DNA of 21,989 nt, taken from MHLP01 sp043736515. GTDB lineage: Bacteria; Patescibacteriota; Minisyncoccia; Phycocordibacterales; UBA6899. The stretch spans positions 1 to 21,989 of the forward strand of contig JAYTCK010000040.1 in the NCBI GenBank assembly GCA_043736515.1. Direction: 5' to 3'. Positions 7,297 to 14,033 of this stretch are shown here, in pieces. A model generated the notes under the pieces. It was not told where the DNA came from. It made no database searches and saw nothing but the letters and a program-made list of their open reading frames with translations. Both the position numbers and the translations under genes were made by a program. Position 1 is the stretch's first letter. Each line of letters starts with the position of its first letter.

Positions 7297-8886
7297 ATGA
7301 ACAACGATACTCAGTTTCGAGAGCGGCGACGTGAGCCCAGGAATTCACACAAGGCGATGCGTGCGGCCGACATGGTAACGCCAGCACGGGCAGGCAAAAC
7401 CCTACCTTCGCCAAGCGACTGGTCGTTCGGGCTTATTGAGCAGTACCACGACGAGATACGTAGAACGGCAAAACGTTTTGGCCTCGATACCTATCCGAAC
7501 CAGTTGGAGGTCATTACCGCCGAGCAGATGATGGATGCATATGCGTCCGCTGGTATGCCGGTAAATTATCGTCATTGGAGCTTTGGCAAGGAGTTTATTC
7601 AAACCGAAAAAAACTATCGCCGCGGACACATGGGTCTTGCTTATGAGATCGTGATTAACTCCGATCCCTGCATTGCATACCTCATGGAAGAAAATACTCT
7701 GGCGATGCAGGCACTGGTGATAGCGCATGCCTGCTACGGACACAACAGCTTTTTCAAGGGCAACTATTTGTTCCGGATGTGGACCGACGCATCGTCGATC
7801 ATCGACTATCTGGTGTATGCGAAGAATTATATTTCCGAATGCGAAGAGCGTCACGGCCTCACCGCAGTCATGGAAATGCTTGACTCATGTCATGCGCTTA
7901 TGAACTATGGTGTCGACCGTTACCATCGTCCTTCAAAAATTTCGCTTGCACAAGAAAAAGCCAATGCAAAAGAGCGTGCGGAACATGCGCAGCGCCAGGT
8001 GAACGATATCTGGCGAACGCTCCCGAACTTTCCTTCCAAATCAGAGGAAGAAAAAGAAAAGCGTTTTCCCGAAGAGCCGCAGGAAAACCTGCTGTATTTC
8101 ATCGAGAAAAACGCTCCGCTTCTGGAGCCGTATCAGCGCGAGATCGTGCGTATTGTGCGTAAGATTGCGCAGTACTTCTACCCGCAACGTCAGACGCAAG
8201 TCATGAACGAGGGTTGGGCCACGTTCTGGCATCACAAGCTCCTCCACACGATGTACGATGACGGGCATTTGAGTGACGGCATGATGATTGAATGGCTAAC
8301 ATCGCACACCAACGTGATTACGCAGCCGTTAGTGGGTGATAAACACTACAGCGGTATCAATCCGTATGCGCTGGGATTTGCGATGTATACCGACATCAAG
8401 CGCATCTGCGAAAAACCGACCGTCGAAGATCGAGAGTGGTTTCCCGATATTGTTGGCACAGACTGGCTCGAGACCCTTGATGGCGCAATGCGCAATTACA
8501 AGGATGAGAGCTTTGTCGGTCAGTTCCTTTCACCGAAGTTGATGCGTGAGTTCCGTATGTTCGCTATTGTGGATGATGCGAAGGACTCCGAGCTTGAGGT
8601 TTCTGCAATTCACAACGAAGTTGGCTACCGCGACGTGCGAGCGGCACTATCGCGACAGTACGACCTTAGTGCTCGTGAACCGAACATTCAGGTCTTTAAG
8701 GTGAATATGCGAGGTGATCGCTCAATTACACTGCGGCACACGATGCACAACGATCGTCCGTTGCATGAAGGTGCAGAGGAAGTGCTCAAGCACTTTGGGC
8801 GTTTGTGGCAGTTTGATGCACACCTCGAAAGTGTGGATACATCAGGTAAAGTGACCAAGACATATAATTGGTCGAAAAAAAATTAA
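7297..8886 (+). CDS. ycgB: SpoVR family protein (YcgB)
   Basis: SpoVR/YcgB family protein, third member of the PrkA module. In Bacillus SpoVR is needed for spore cortex formation; elsewhere the role is unknown and is tied to stress responses. The 529-residue product has the family blocks NYRHWSFGKEF (about residue 85), YEIVINSDPCIAYLMEEN, ALVIAHACYGHNSFF and MNEGWATFWHHKLLHTMYD starting near 303; the conserved His and Glu residues suggest metal binding. The start at 7297 is preferred over an in-frame upstream ATG at 7237 because AGGAGG (7285-7290) lies six bases before it and yeaH ends at 7295. A strong terminator follows at 8903. Length matches the family (E. coli YcgB about 510). Confidence 0.95.
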   Translation: MNNDTQFRERRREPRNSHKAMRAADMVTPARAGKTLPSPSDWSFGLIEQYHDEIRRTAKRFGLDTYPNQLEVITAEQMMDAYASAGMPVNYRHWSFGKEFIQTEKNYRRGHMGLAYEIVINSDPCIAYLMEENTLAMQALVIAHACYGHNSFFKGNYLFRMWTDASSIIDYLVYAKNYISECEERHGLTAVMEMLDSCHALMNYGVDRYHRPSKISLAQEKANAKERAEHAQRQVNDIWRTLPNFPSKSEEEKEKRFPEEPQENLLYFIEKNAPLLEPYQREIVRIVRKIAQYFYPQRQTQVMNEGWATFWHHKLLHTMYDDGHLSDGMMIEWLTSHTNVITQPLVGDKHYSGINPYALGFAMYTDIKRICEKPTVEDREWFPDIVGTDWLETLDGAMRNYKDESFVGQFLSPKLMREFRMFAIVDDAKDSELEVSAIHNEVGYRDVRAALSRQYDLSAREPNIQVFKVNMRGDRSITLRHTMHNDRPLHEGAEEVLKHFGRLWQFDAHLESVDTSGKVTKTYNWSKKN

Positions 8887-8902
8887 GAACATGTGCGTAT
8901 TG

Positions 8903-8934
8903 AGACCAGTCGATATTCGATTGGTCTTTTTTTT
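8903..8934 (+). terminator. Terminator of the prkA-yeaH-ycgB operon
   Basis: Stem AGACCAGTCGA (8903-8913) with TCGATTGGTCT (8917-8927), loop TAT, one G-T pair, then a run of T. Confidence 0.9.
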
Positions 8935-9068
8935 ATTGCCGACGTAGAGCGAGCGACCTAAAATTTCATCGAGTCTGCGAGTACTGAAATTTGAAAGTAC
9001 TCTCTGTGGTGTGATGTGAAAAAGTCTTCTTTTTCATTTCCGAGCCGAGGTGAGAAGCGAATACGTGG
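8935..9068. other. Non-coding stretch rich in hairpins
   Basis: No gene seen. Several stems can be drawn: AAATTTCA with TGAAATTT, TGAAAAAG-TCTT-CTTTTTCA, and GCGAA with TTCGC across the border to the next element. The density of hairpins suggests a structured RNA or the decayed end of a mobile element. Confidence 0.35.
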
Positions 9069-9137
9069 AGCTTCGCAAGACCTTTTGAGATTTTTTCTAA
9101 AAAATCCAAAAGGTGTACAGTTCCTGTAAGGAAAGTT
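9069..9137 (+). repeat. Second copy of the three-way-junction element
   Basis: Same layout as 3304-3391: a weak outer stem (AGCTT with AAGTT, one G-T pair), a long hairpin CCTTTTG (9081-9087) with CAAAAGG (9107-9113) continued by GATTTTTT/AAAAAATC, the linker TGTACAGT, and a short hairpin TTCCT-GTA-AGGAA (9121-9133). Shared with the first copy are AAGACCTT before the hairpin, AAGGTGTAC after it, the GTA loop of the short hairpin, and AAAGT after that. The long stem differs in sequence but keeps pairing, which suggests selection on structure. A further hairpin (AAAAGGT-TATT-ACCTTTT, 9140-9157) follows. Confidence 0.55.
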
Positions 9138-9160
9138 AAAAAAGGTTATTACCTTTTATA

Positions 9161-9186
9161 CAAAAACTCCCGCACAAGGTGGGAGT
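9161..9186 (-). terminator. Terminator of the cation transporter gene
   Basis: On the minus strand ACTCCC, a nine-base loop, GGGAGT and then TTTTG, starting eight bases after the TAA at 9194-9196. Confidence 0.75.
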
Positions 9187-9193
9187 GTAAATA

Positions 9194-9832
9194 TTAGTGA
9201 TGCGTGTGCGTGTGATCATCTTTACTGTGAATGTGCTCACTACTTTCGAGCCAGAGCATTGCACCTCGGATAATCATCCATATCGACACTGCGATTGCAC
9301 CCCATCCATCCATGGCGGGTGCATCGAGGAGCATGGTGAGCAGTACTGCGATGACAACCATGATTGAGATCACGAGGTCTGCGAGAACATGGAGCACACT
9401 CGCTTTGTGCTTGTGGTCCTGAACGCTTTCATGAATCTGCGAAATGCTGCGGTGGACAAAGAAGCTTCCGCTCGCTGCCAGGATTGTCACAATCAGAACG
9501 ATAACCCCAGGAAATTTCTCAGGGTGAAGAATGCGCTCGACTCCTTCCCAAAAGACAAAAATCGCAGATACACAGAGGAGAAGAATCGCCAATTTTGTGA
9601 AATGCCGTTCGATCCCTTGATGCCGGTGTGGCACCGAGGCGAGTTCGATCGAAGTAAGCATGACTACTCCCATGATAACGATGTTATCTCCCAGGGCATG
9701 AAGTGTGTCTCCTAAGAGCGACTTGCTGTCCGCAAAGACAAAATAGATAATTGCTTGGAGAAAGGTGGTAGTAAGGCCGATCCACATCCCCAACTTGTAG
9801 CGATGTTTTTTCTCAAGTAAGTGTTCGTGCAC
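9194..9832 (-). CDS. Cation diffusion facilitator (CDF) family transporter, short form
   Basis: A metal-proton antiporter of the inner membrane, most likely exporting Zn2+ or a similar divalent cation. The 212 residues contain about six membrane helices. The two metal-site motifs are present: H45-x3-D49 in SLLGDTLHALGDN (helix 2) and H148-x3-D152 in HVLADLVISI (helix 5). Family members are usually near 300 residues with a cytoplasmic C-terminal dimerisation domain; here that domain is missing and the chain ends in a His/Asp tail, SKDDHTHTHH, which could collect metal. The start is GTG at 9832 with GGGG eight bases before it. The exact metal is unknown. It is divergent from the adenosyltransferase gene. 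Confidence 0.88.
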   Translation of the reverse strand: MHEHLLEKKHRYKLGMWIGLTTTFLQAIIYFVFADSKSLLGDTLHALGDNIVIMGVVMLTSIELASVPHRHQGIERHFTKLAILLLCVSAIFVFWEGVERILHPEKFPGVIVLIVTILAASGSFFVHRSISQIHESVQDHKHKASVLHVLADLVISIMVVIAVLLTMLLDAPAMDGWGAIAVSIWMIIRGAMLWLESSEHIHSKDDHTHTHH

Positions 9833-9903
9833 GGCGTATCCCCATAAAGACCTTCTTACCTCACCTTAGCGGTTTGCCTCTTTTCGTCAAATCCGCATTA
9901 TCA

Positions 9904-9909
9904 TATAAT
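9904..9909 (+). promoter_or_regulatory. -10 box of the cobalamin adenosyltransferase gene
   Basis: A perfect TATAAT at 9904-9909; the ATG begins at 9917 with no Shine-Dalgarno sequence, a leaderless layout. No convincing -35 is seen at the usual spacing. Confidence 0.5.
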
Positions 9910-9916
9910 ATTCACA

Positions 9917-10462
9917 ATGCTCTATACGGGAAAAGGCGACAATGGCACAACCAAGCTTTTTGGATGTGACCAGCGCATGTCAAAAAGTTCAACAATCGCC
10001 GAAGCACTTGGTTCAGTTGACGAGATCAACTCGTTTTTAGGGGTGGTCAAAATGGAAGGTGGCGACACAAAGGGAGTAGATGGACTTGATTACCATGCGT
10101 TACTCTCTGAAGTGCAGCAAGATCTTTTTGTTGTGCAGGCCGAGCTTGCCGGCGCGGATAAACATGTCGACCAAGTCCGTGTGGCCAAGATTGAGGGATG
10201 GGTCAATGCGATTGAAAAAGAACTTCCGCCAATCACCACATTTTTTGTTTCAGGAGGAACAAAGCTCGCCGCGCTTTGCGACTACGGTCGCACCATTGCT
10301 CGCCGCGCAGAACGGGCAGTTGTTGCCGCACTCGAGATTCCTGATCCTAAAGAGAAGCCCCCCATCTTTGCGTATATGAACCGTCTCTCTAGTCTTTTGT
10401 ACGCATTGGCCCGCCTTGCCAATCACCGTGCAGGAATTAAAGAAGAAAAACCTCACTATTGA
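9917..10462 (+). CDS. PduO-type ATP:cob(I)alamin adenosyltransferase
   Basis: Transfers the adenosyl group of ATP to cob(I)alamin to make coenzyme B12. The 181-residue protein has the N-terminal ATP loop YTGKGDNGTTKLFG, then ALGSVDEINSFLG, the signature VSGGTKLAALCDYGRTIARRAER (the Arg-x3-Arg-x-Ala-Glu-Arg pattern that binds ATP) and a C-terminal YMNRLSSLLYALARLAN helix. This is the usual length and domain order for the trimeric PduO family. The ATG follows a TATAAT box by seven bases. No B12-dependent enzyme or B12 transporter is visible in the window, so the user of the cofactor is elsewhere; salvaged cobalamin would be the substrate. Identity is firm, the physiological role less so. Confidence 0.93.
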   Translation: MLYTGKGDNGTTKLFGCDQRMSKSSTIAEALGSVDEINSFLGVVKMEGGDTKGVDGLDYHALLSEVQQDLFVVQAELAGADKHVDQVRVAKIEGWVNAIEKELPPITTFFVSGGTKLAALCDYGRTIARRAERAVVAALEIPDPKEKPPIFAYMNRLSSLLYALARLANHRAGIKEEKPHY

Positions 10463-10479
10463 TATCTTGCATAAGTCAA

Positions 10480-10514
10480 AATAAAAACACTGCAGCGATC
10501 TCTCGTTACAGTGT
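10480..10514 (-). terminator. Terminator of the small membrane-anchored protein gene
   Basis: On the minus strand ACACTG, then AACGA/TCGCT with one mismatch, closing with CAGTGT and a TTTTATTTT tail, 15 bases past the TAA at 10529-10531. Confidence 0.7.
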
Positions 10515-10528
10515 GGGCGATATGTTTT

Positions 10529-10888
10529 TTAATCACATGTCGCGGTTGGAGCAACATCTTTCCCCGTGGGGCATCGAGCGAATAACACGCTCTCAACCAA
10601 TTTTCCGTTTTCAATTTCCGATCCTTGAGCACTGCAGTATGTGTGCCCAGCCTCTTTCGACAATGGGGGCTGTATCCCGCAATCTACACTGCTGATGTTG
10701 ACAAGGGAATGCTCTTTCTCAAGCCAGGCCCTCATCGCCCCTGTCGTGGCATCCAGGCTAACTGTCGTGGCTACCTTCTGCACCGGCGGTGGCTTTGATG
10801 CAGGTGCAAACAGTAGTGCGACGATAATTATCGCCAAAATAATAGTAAGGATCAAAAAGACAGGACGGCGTATTTCAGGTTTTTTCAC
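10529..10888 (-). CDS. Small membrane-anchored extracytoplasmic protein, function unknown
   Basis: A 119-residue protein that I do not recognise. It begins with a short basic stretch (MKKPEIRRP) and one strongly hydrophobic helix (VFLILTIILAIIIVALLFA, about residues 10-28), then a Pro/Lys linker. The remaining 85 residues are soluble and hold four cysteines (in SSVDCGI, HTYCSAQ, FARCPTG and the C-terminal TCD), which may form two disulphides outside the cell. Start is GTG at 10888 with AAGGAG six bases upstream, and a terminator follows, so this is a single-gene unit. There is no lipobox. A signal anchor is more likely than a cleaved signal. Possible roles (inhibitor, adhesin, pilin-like accessory) are guesses. 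Confidence 0.75.
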   Translation of the reverse strand: MKKPEIRRPVFLILTIILAIIIVALLFAPASKPPPVQKVATTVSLDATTGAMRAWLEKEHSLVNISSVDCGIQPPLSKEAGHTYCSAQGSEIENGKLVESVLFARCPTGKDVAPTATCD

Positions 10889-11128
10889 AGATTACTCCTT
10901 GAGTTGAGAAAGTTGAGGACCAGATAACCATTGTAACCCTAGCACAACCTGAGATTTTGTCAACAAACAAACTGTAGTCATCCTTGATTTTCAGTCATTT
11001 TTCAGTATTATACCCACATACGTCAATTGGTGTATATTGTTACAATGTTATGCACAGAGATTGGAGTCTTGTGCTCGTAATGAGGTGTAGTGTTCGTAAA
11101 TCACTATGTGTGATGCATGGTGCCTATG
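10889..11128. other. Non-coding stretch before tRNA-His
   Basis: No convincing gene. A possible promoter TTGATT (10984-10989), 16 bases, TATTAT (11006-11011) points rightward, but what it serves is unclear. An open reading frame here (10984-11373) runs through the tRNA and is not real. Confidence 0.35.
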
Positions 11129-11157
11129 TTGAAGTGATTAGCGGTTATGCTTGTTAT
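11129..11157 (+). promoter_or_regulatory. Likely promoter of tRNA-His
   Basis: TTGAAG (11129-11134), 17-base spacer, TGTTAT (11152-11157), 36 bases upstream of the tRNA. Confidence 0.4.
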
Positions 11158-11193
11158 GAGAGAGGATTAAGTAAACAGACAGGACGGTATCAT

Positions 11194-11265
11194 GGTGGCT
11201 ATGGTGTAGCGGTAGCACAGAGGCTTGTGGAGCCTTTAGTTAGGGTTCAACTCCCTATAGTCACC
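11194..11265 (+). tRNA. tRNA-His (anticodon GTG)
   Basis: Gene-encoded G-1 at 11194, then acceptor GTGGCTA paired with TAGTCAC (11258-11264) and discriminator C73 at 11265, the tRNA-His hallmark pair G-1:C73. Anticodon stem GAGGC/GCCTT with loop TTGTGGA gives anticodon GTG. T-loop is TTCAACT. No encoded CCA. Its 3' end and downstream flank recur at 13989-14025. Confidence 0.95.
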
Positions 11266-11278
11266 CCCGACGCAGAGA
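11242..11278 (+). repeat. tRNA-His 3' end plus flank, candidate attachment site (left copy)
   Basis: Covers the T-arm, acceptor end and 13 bases past the tRNA. Aligned without gaps to 13989-14025 it shares 29 of 37 bases, including an identical 15-base block CCCCCGACGCAGAGA (11264-11278). Confidence 0.6.
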
Positions 11279-11289
11279 GCAGCAATAAG

Positions 11290-11310
11290 ACCGAGAAGCC
11301 TCGGTTTTTT
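11290..11310 (+). terminator. Terminator of tRNA-His
   Basis: ACCGAG (11290-11295), loop AAGC, CTCGGT and five further T. It contains the GACCGAGAAG word that recurs in the 13785-14056 array. Confidence 0.8.
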
Positions 11311-11387
11311 GCTATATCGGTTCGAGACCTGATAGCCCCTCTTTTCACATTTTATGCAATTAGAGATTCGTAAAATCATTATTTTAT

Positions 11388-11420
11388 TAAAGTTCAAATC
11401 CCTGAAGGGTTTTTGGGAAT
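11388..11420 (+). repeat. T-arm-like repeat
   Basis: AAAGTTCAAATCCCTGAAGG followed by GTTTTTGGGAATA resembles 13948-13980 (AAAGTTCGAATCC, GAAGGGGTTTGG, TTATA). Both look like tRNA T-arm halves with no tRNA attached. It lies in the gap between tRNA-His and the ATP-grasp gene. Confidence 0.4.
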
Positions 11421-11500
11421 ATGAATCACAAATAGTTGCATGTCAAGACCATCCCTGCTAGTTTAATGGAAACTGCTCTTTCAATATTCAGGGGGTCATC

Positions 11501-12526
11501 ATGACACAAATACTCATTCTGCTCGACTATCGATCACACTTTTATTCCTCCACTCGCACACGGGGTGCGCCGATGGAGGTCGAAGCAATCAAGGCTGGGT
11601 TTGAACAATTGGGGCACAGCGTACTGGTCCAACACTACTCGGATATCAATTTCAGTGGCTCAGACTTCAAAGGTGCGTTTGTCCTGTATCAGTCCTCGGA
11701 AGATCCCTCTTTGTTGTACAAGGAATATATCGAAGATGTTTTATTGGGATTACAAGCACAAGGAGCAATCCTCATCCCAGGATTTGAAACATTTCGCGCT
11801 CACCACAATAAGGTATTCATGGAGATACTTCGGAAGACAATTCTTGGTCCCGAAGCTACCAGATTTTTCTCGCAATGTTTTGGCACGTACCAAGACTATG
11901 AGAGGTCGTTCAGACCACCGTCATATCCGCTTGTATTCAAGCCAAGCAGCGGATCAAAGAGCCAAGATGTGTTTATGGCGAGAAATAAGGATGAAGCGAA
12001 TGCCTGTGCGCGAAAACTTTCCGCGACACCGAGCTTCTATAACTTTTGGATGACAATTCGTAACTGGTTTGATGGCAAAGGATTTACTCCAAGATCAGGT
12101 CATCGCCGGAAATTTATCGCGCAACAGTATGTCCCGAATCTTTTCGGCGATTACAAAATAGTGATCTACGGCAAGAAGTATTTTGTGCTTTTTCGAGAAA
12201 ATCGCAAAGGTGACTTTCGCGCAAGCGGGAGTGGTCGGCTGAGTTTCCCCAAAGAAGTCCCGCTACAAGTGCTCGATTTTGCACATCAAAACTTCTCTGC
12301 GTTTGATGTACCATTTGCATCCATCGACGTCGGCTTCGACGGCAGGGACTGCTATTTGTTTGAGTTTCAATTTGTTATGTTTGGACAATATGCAGTCGAG
12401 CGTTCGGGGTGGTTTTTCATGAAGAACGAAAACGGATGGACACGAAGAGATGAAAAAACTTCTGCGGAAAATGAGCTAGTTGTCGCAGTGCATCAATACC
12501 TCCAAAAGAAAGGAAGTACAGAGTGA
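11501..12526 (+). CDS. ATP-grasp superfamily enzyme (RimK-like)
   Basis: A 341-residue protein with an ATP-grasp fold, expected to join a carboxylate to an amine or similar nucleophile using ATP. The B-domain lysine motif is YPLVFKPSSGSKSQDVFMA (K147 and the following SSGS loop), the adenine-contact strand is FIAQQYVP (around 205-212), then DYKIVIYG, an RENRKGDFRASGSG loop, and the metal-binding ASIDVGFDGRDCYLFEFQF with D276 and E288. The usual final Asn of the E-x-N motif is Gln here. The N-terminal ILILLDYRSHFYSSTRTRG resembles a pre-ATP-grasp domain. Shine-Dalgarno CAGGGGG lies six bases before the ATG. It overlaps the next gene by four bases. The substrate cannot be inferred; peptide or amino-acid ligation is most likely. 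Confidence 0.8.
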   Translation: MTQILILLDYRSHFYSSTRTRGAPMEVEAIKAGFEQLGHSVLVQHYSDINFSGSDFKGAFVLYQSSEDPSLLYKEYIEDVLLGLQAQGAILIPGFETFRAHHNKVFMEILRKTILGPEATRFFSQCFGTYQDYERSFRPPSYPLVFKPSSGSKSQDVFMARNKDEANACARKLSATPSFYNFWMTIRNWFDGKGFTPRSGHRRKFIAQQYVPNLFGDYKIVIYGKKYFVLFRENRKGDFRASGSGRLSFPKEVPLQVLDFAHQNFSAFDVPFASIDVGFDGRDCYLFEFQFVMFGQYAVERSGWFFMKNENGWTRRDEKTSAENELVVAVHQYLQKKGSTE

Positions 12527-13158
12527 CCCTCAAATCAATTCTTCTCATCAGACATGCGGAATCGCTTGAAGACGTTGATCCGACCATGCACAACATCGCT
12601 GATGACAGTGTGGTGGGATTGACTGAGTTTGGAAAAATCCAAGCGAAGGAACTCGGTCAGTGGATCGTGAACAAGATAGGTCCATCAGCAAAACTCAATG
12701 TTGTTCTCTCTGCATCGAACAGGGCAAAGGAAACATGGAGTGTTATTGCTTCTGGTTTTACCTATCCCGTAGAGATTAGTGTCGATGAACGTATTCGAAA
12801 TCTCAACTGGGGAAGTATCTCGTTGGAGACAAGAGCAACTATTGAAGCTGAGCGATATGCGATCGGGGTGCTTCATTATTGCTTTCCCGGAGGTACTAAT
12901 ACCCCAGAGTATGTTCAGGCGATCGACGAGTTTGCCGAAGAAGTCATACTCGGATGCTTGGAGCCGGATTTCCCCGAGCACATTATCGTGATTACTCACG
13001 GATTTGCCTTGCGGGTAATTGCGCGATCACTGCTCGTGATTGCTGAAGACGAGTTTCGAAAGCTACGTAATCCACCTAATGGATACCATCTCGAACTCAA
13101 GTATCTTGCCGAACAGGGCCGATTTGTCGCTACTGAGCCGCTCCTTGTTGTGAAATAG
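12523..13158 (+). CDS. Histidine phosphatase family protein
   Basis: A 211-residue phosphoglycerate-mutase-like phosphatase. The phospho-acceptor motif is LIRHAES (R10, H11), with the second arginine in SASNRAKET (R67), the acid in DERIRNLNWG (E89), and the C-terminal VITHGFALR (H159). These complete the four-residue pocket of the family, so it should be catalytically able. It starts at GTG 12523, overlapping the ATP-grasp stop (GTGA), with AAGGAAG upstream, so the two are translationally coupled. A strong terminator follows, separating it from the Nudix gene. The substrate is unknown; the coupling suggests it acts on the ATP-grasp product or on a phosphorylated intermediate or sugar. Confidence 0.87.
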   Translation: MTLKSILLIRHAESLEDVDPTMHNIADDSVVGLTEFGKIQAKELGQWIVNKIGPSAKLNVVLSASNRAKETWSVIASGFTYPVEISVDERIRNLNWGSISLETRATIEAERYAIGVLHYCFPGGTNTPEYVQAIDEFAEEVILGCLEPDFPEHIIVITHGFALRVIARSLLVIAEDEFRKLRNPPNGYHLELKYLAEQGRFVATEPLLVVK

Positions 13159-13160
13159 TA

Positions 13161-13187
13161 TGTCGCCCTTTAAAGGGCGACATTTTT
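13161..13187 (+). terminator. Terminator of the ATP-grasp/phosphatase operon
   Basis: A perfect 22-base palindrome: TGTCGCCCTTT (13161-13171) with its complement (13172-13182), then TTTTT. The hairpin covers the upstream part of the Nudix reading frame and shows that the frame does not begin there. Confidence 0.85.
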
Positions 13188-13204
13188 ATGACATAGTTGT
13201 TATC

Positions 13205-13744
13205 ATGCAACACTTGAAAACAATTAATGATAAGGATGTTTTTCCTGGAAAAGAAACTGCTGAGGTTACCGAGTGGGTTCCTCGCAAAACAGTGAAAGTC
13301 ATCATTAGGAATAGTGTGGGCAATATTGCTTTGGTCACCAATCCTATCCATAATTGCTTCCTGCTCCCTGGTGGTGGCATCGATGGAGATGAGGAAGTGT
13401 TTACTGCAGCGAACAGAGAAAGTCAGGAAGAAGCAAGATATTCCATTAAACCCATAGCAATAGTTTGCACAATTGAGGAGTTTCGAGCACGAGATAAAAA
13501 ACACTACGAAACTTACGGTGTATTTGCTGAAGCGCTCGAAGAAGTGACTGAGGACCTGCGTACCGAAGAAGAAAAAAAGAATCAACTCAGTGTGGTGTGG
13601 GTATCCATAGATGAGGCCGAAAAGAAGTTCAGTGAGCAGGAGGAACATCTTTATGCGGGAAAAATCGACTTCTACAACACAGCTTTTAATATTGTGCGCG
13701 ATCACCTTTTCTTTAAGGAGACCGTAAAACAGGGATTGCTGTAA
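13205..13744 (+). CDS. Nudix hydrolase
   Basis: A 179-residue Nudix protein, hydrolysing a nucleoside diphosphate linked to another group, with Mg2+. The Nudix box is complete: G57-x5-E63-x7-R71-E72-x2-E75-E76 within LPGGGIDGDEEVFTAANRES and QEEARYS, where only the terminal Gly of the consensus is changed. The start at 13205 (MQHLKTIND) is chosen because the in-frame ATG at 13160 lies inside the terminator of the upstream operon. There is no clear Shine-Dalgarno sequence. Downstream sequences in the window offer no partner, but it completes a three-enzyme cassette with the ATP-grasp and phosphatase genes. Substrate is unknown; the WVPRKTVKVIIRN start of the domain gives no hint. Confidence 0.88.
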   Translation: MQHLKTINDKDVFPGKETAEVTEWVPRKTVKVIIRNSVGNIALVTNPIHNCFLLPGGGIDGDEEVFTAANRESQEEARYSIKPIAIVCTIEEFRARDKKHYETYGVFAEALEEVTEDLRTEEEKKNQLSVVWVSIDEAEKKFSEQEEHLYAGKIDFYNTAFNIVRDHLFFKETVKQGLL

Positions 13745-13988
13745 AAGACTGTTTAAGTTATATTTTAAGCCACCCTAACAGAGCGACCGAGAAGGGTTCG
13801 AATCCCTCCGCCTACCCCAACGACTGAGCCCTATTCAGTGACCGAGTAGCTTCATATTTTCGCGATTTTAGTTCTAGTCCCTATAGGGATGCTTCCCGCG
13901 AAATATGTAATCGGTGACCGAGTAGGGCCGTAGAAAGAGTAAATTTAAAAAGTTCGAATCCGAGAAGGGGTTTGGTTATAGACCGAGA

Positions 13989-14025
13989 AGGGTTCGACCC
14001 CTTTAAACTACCCCCGACGCAGAGA
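13989..14025 (+). repeat. Diverged copy of the tRNA-His 3' end and flank, candidate attachment site (right copy)
   Basis: Matches 11242-11278 at 29 of 37 bases without gaps: AGGGTTC of the T-arm, ACCCCC of the acceptor end and the flank GACGCAGAGA are the same. It starts inside the fourth GACCGAG unit. A third, weaker T-arm-like copy is at 13792-13827. Confidence 0.6.
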
Positions 14026-14033
14026 CCCAAGAG

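Noticed and set aside
9107..9121. TGTACAGT and TGTACTGT as -10 promoter boxes
   Set aside because: No -35 at a usable distance in either copy, and the word is embedded in the conserved hairpin element.
10984..11373. Open reading frame of 129 codons on the plus strand
   Set aside because: It runs straight through tRNA-His and its terminator and has no recognisable domain.
13160..13204. Upstream ATG as start of the Nudix gene
   Set aside because: These codons lie in the terminator hairpin of the previous operon; the ATG at 13205 gives a normal Nudix protein.
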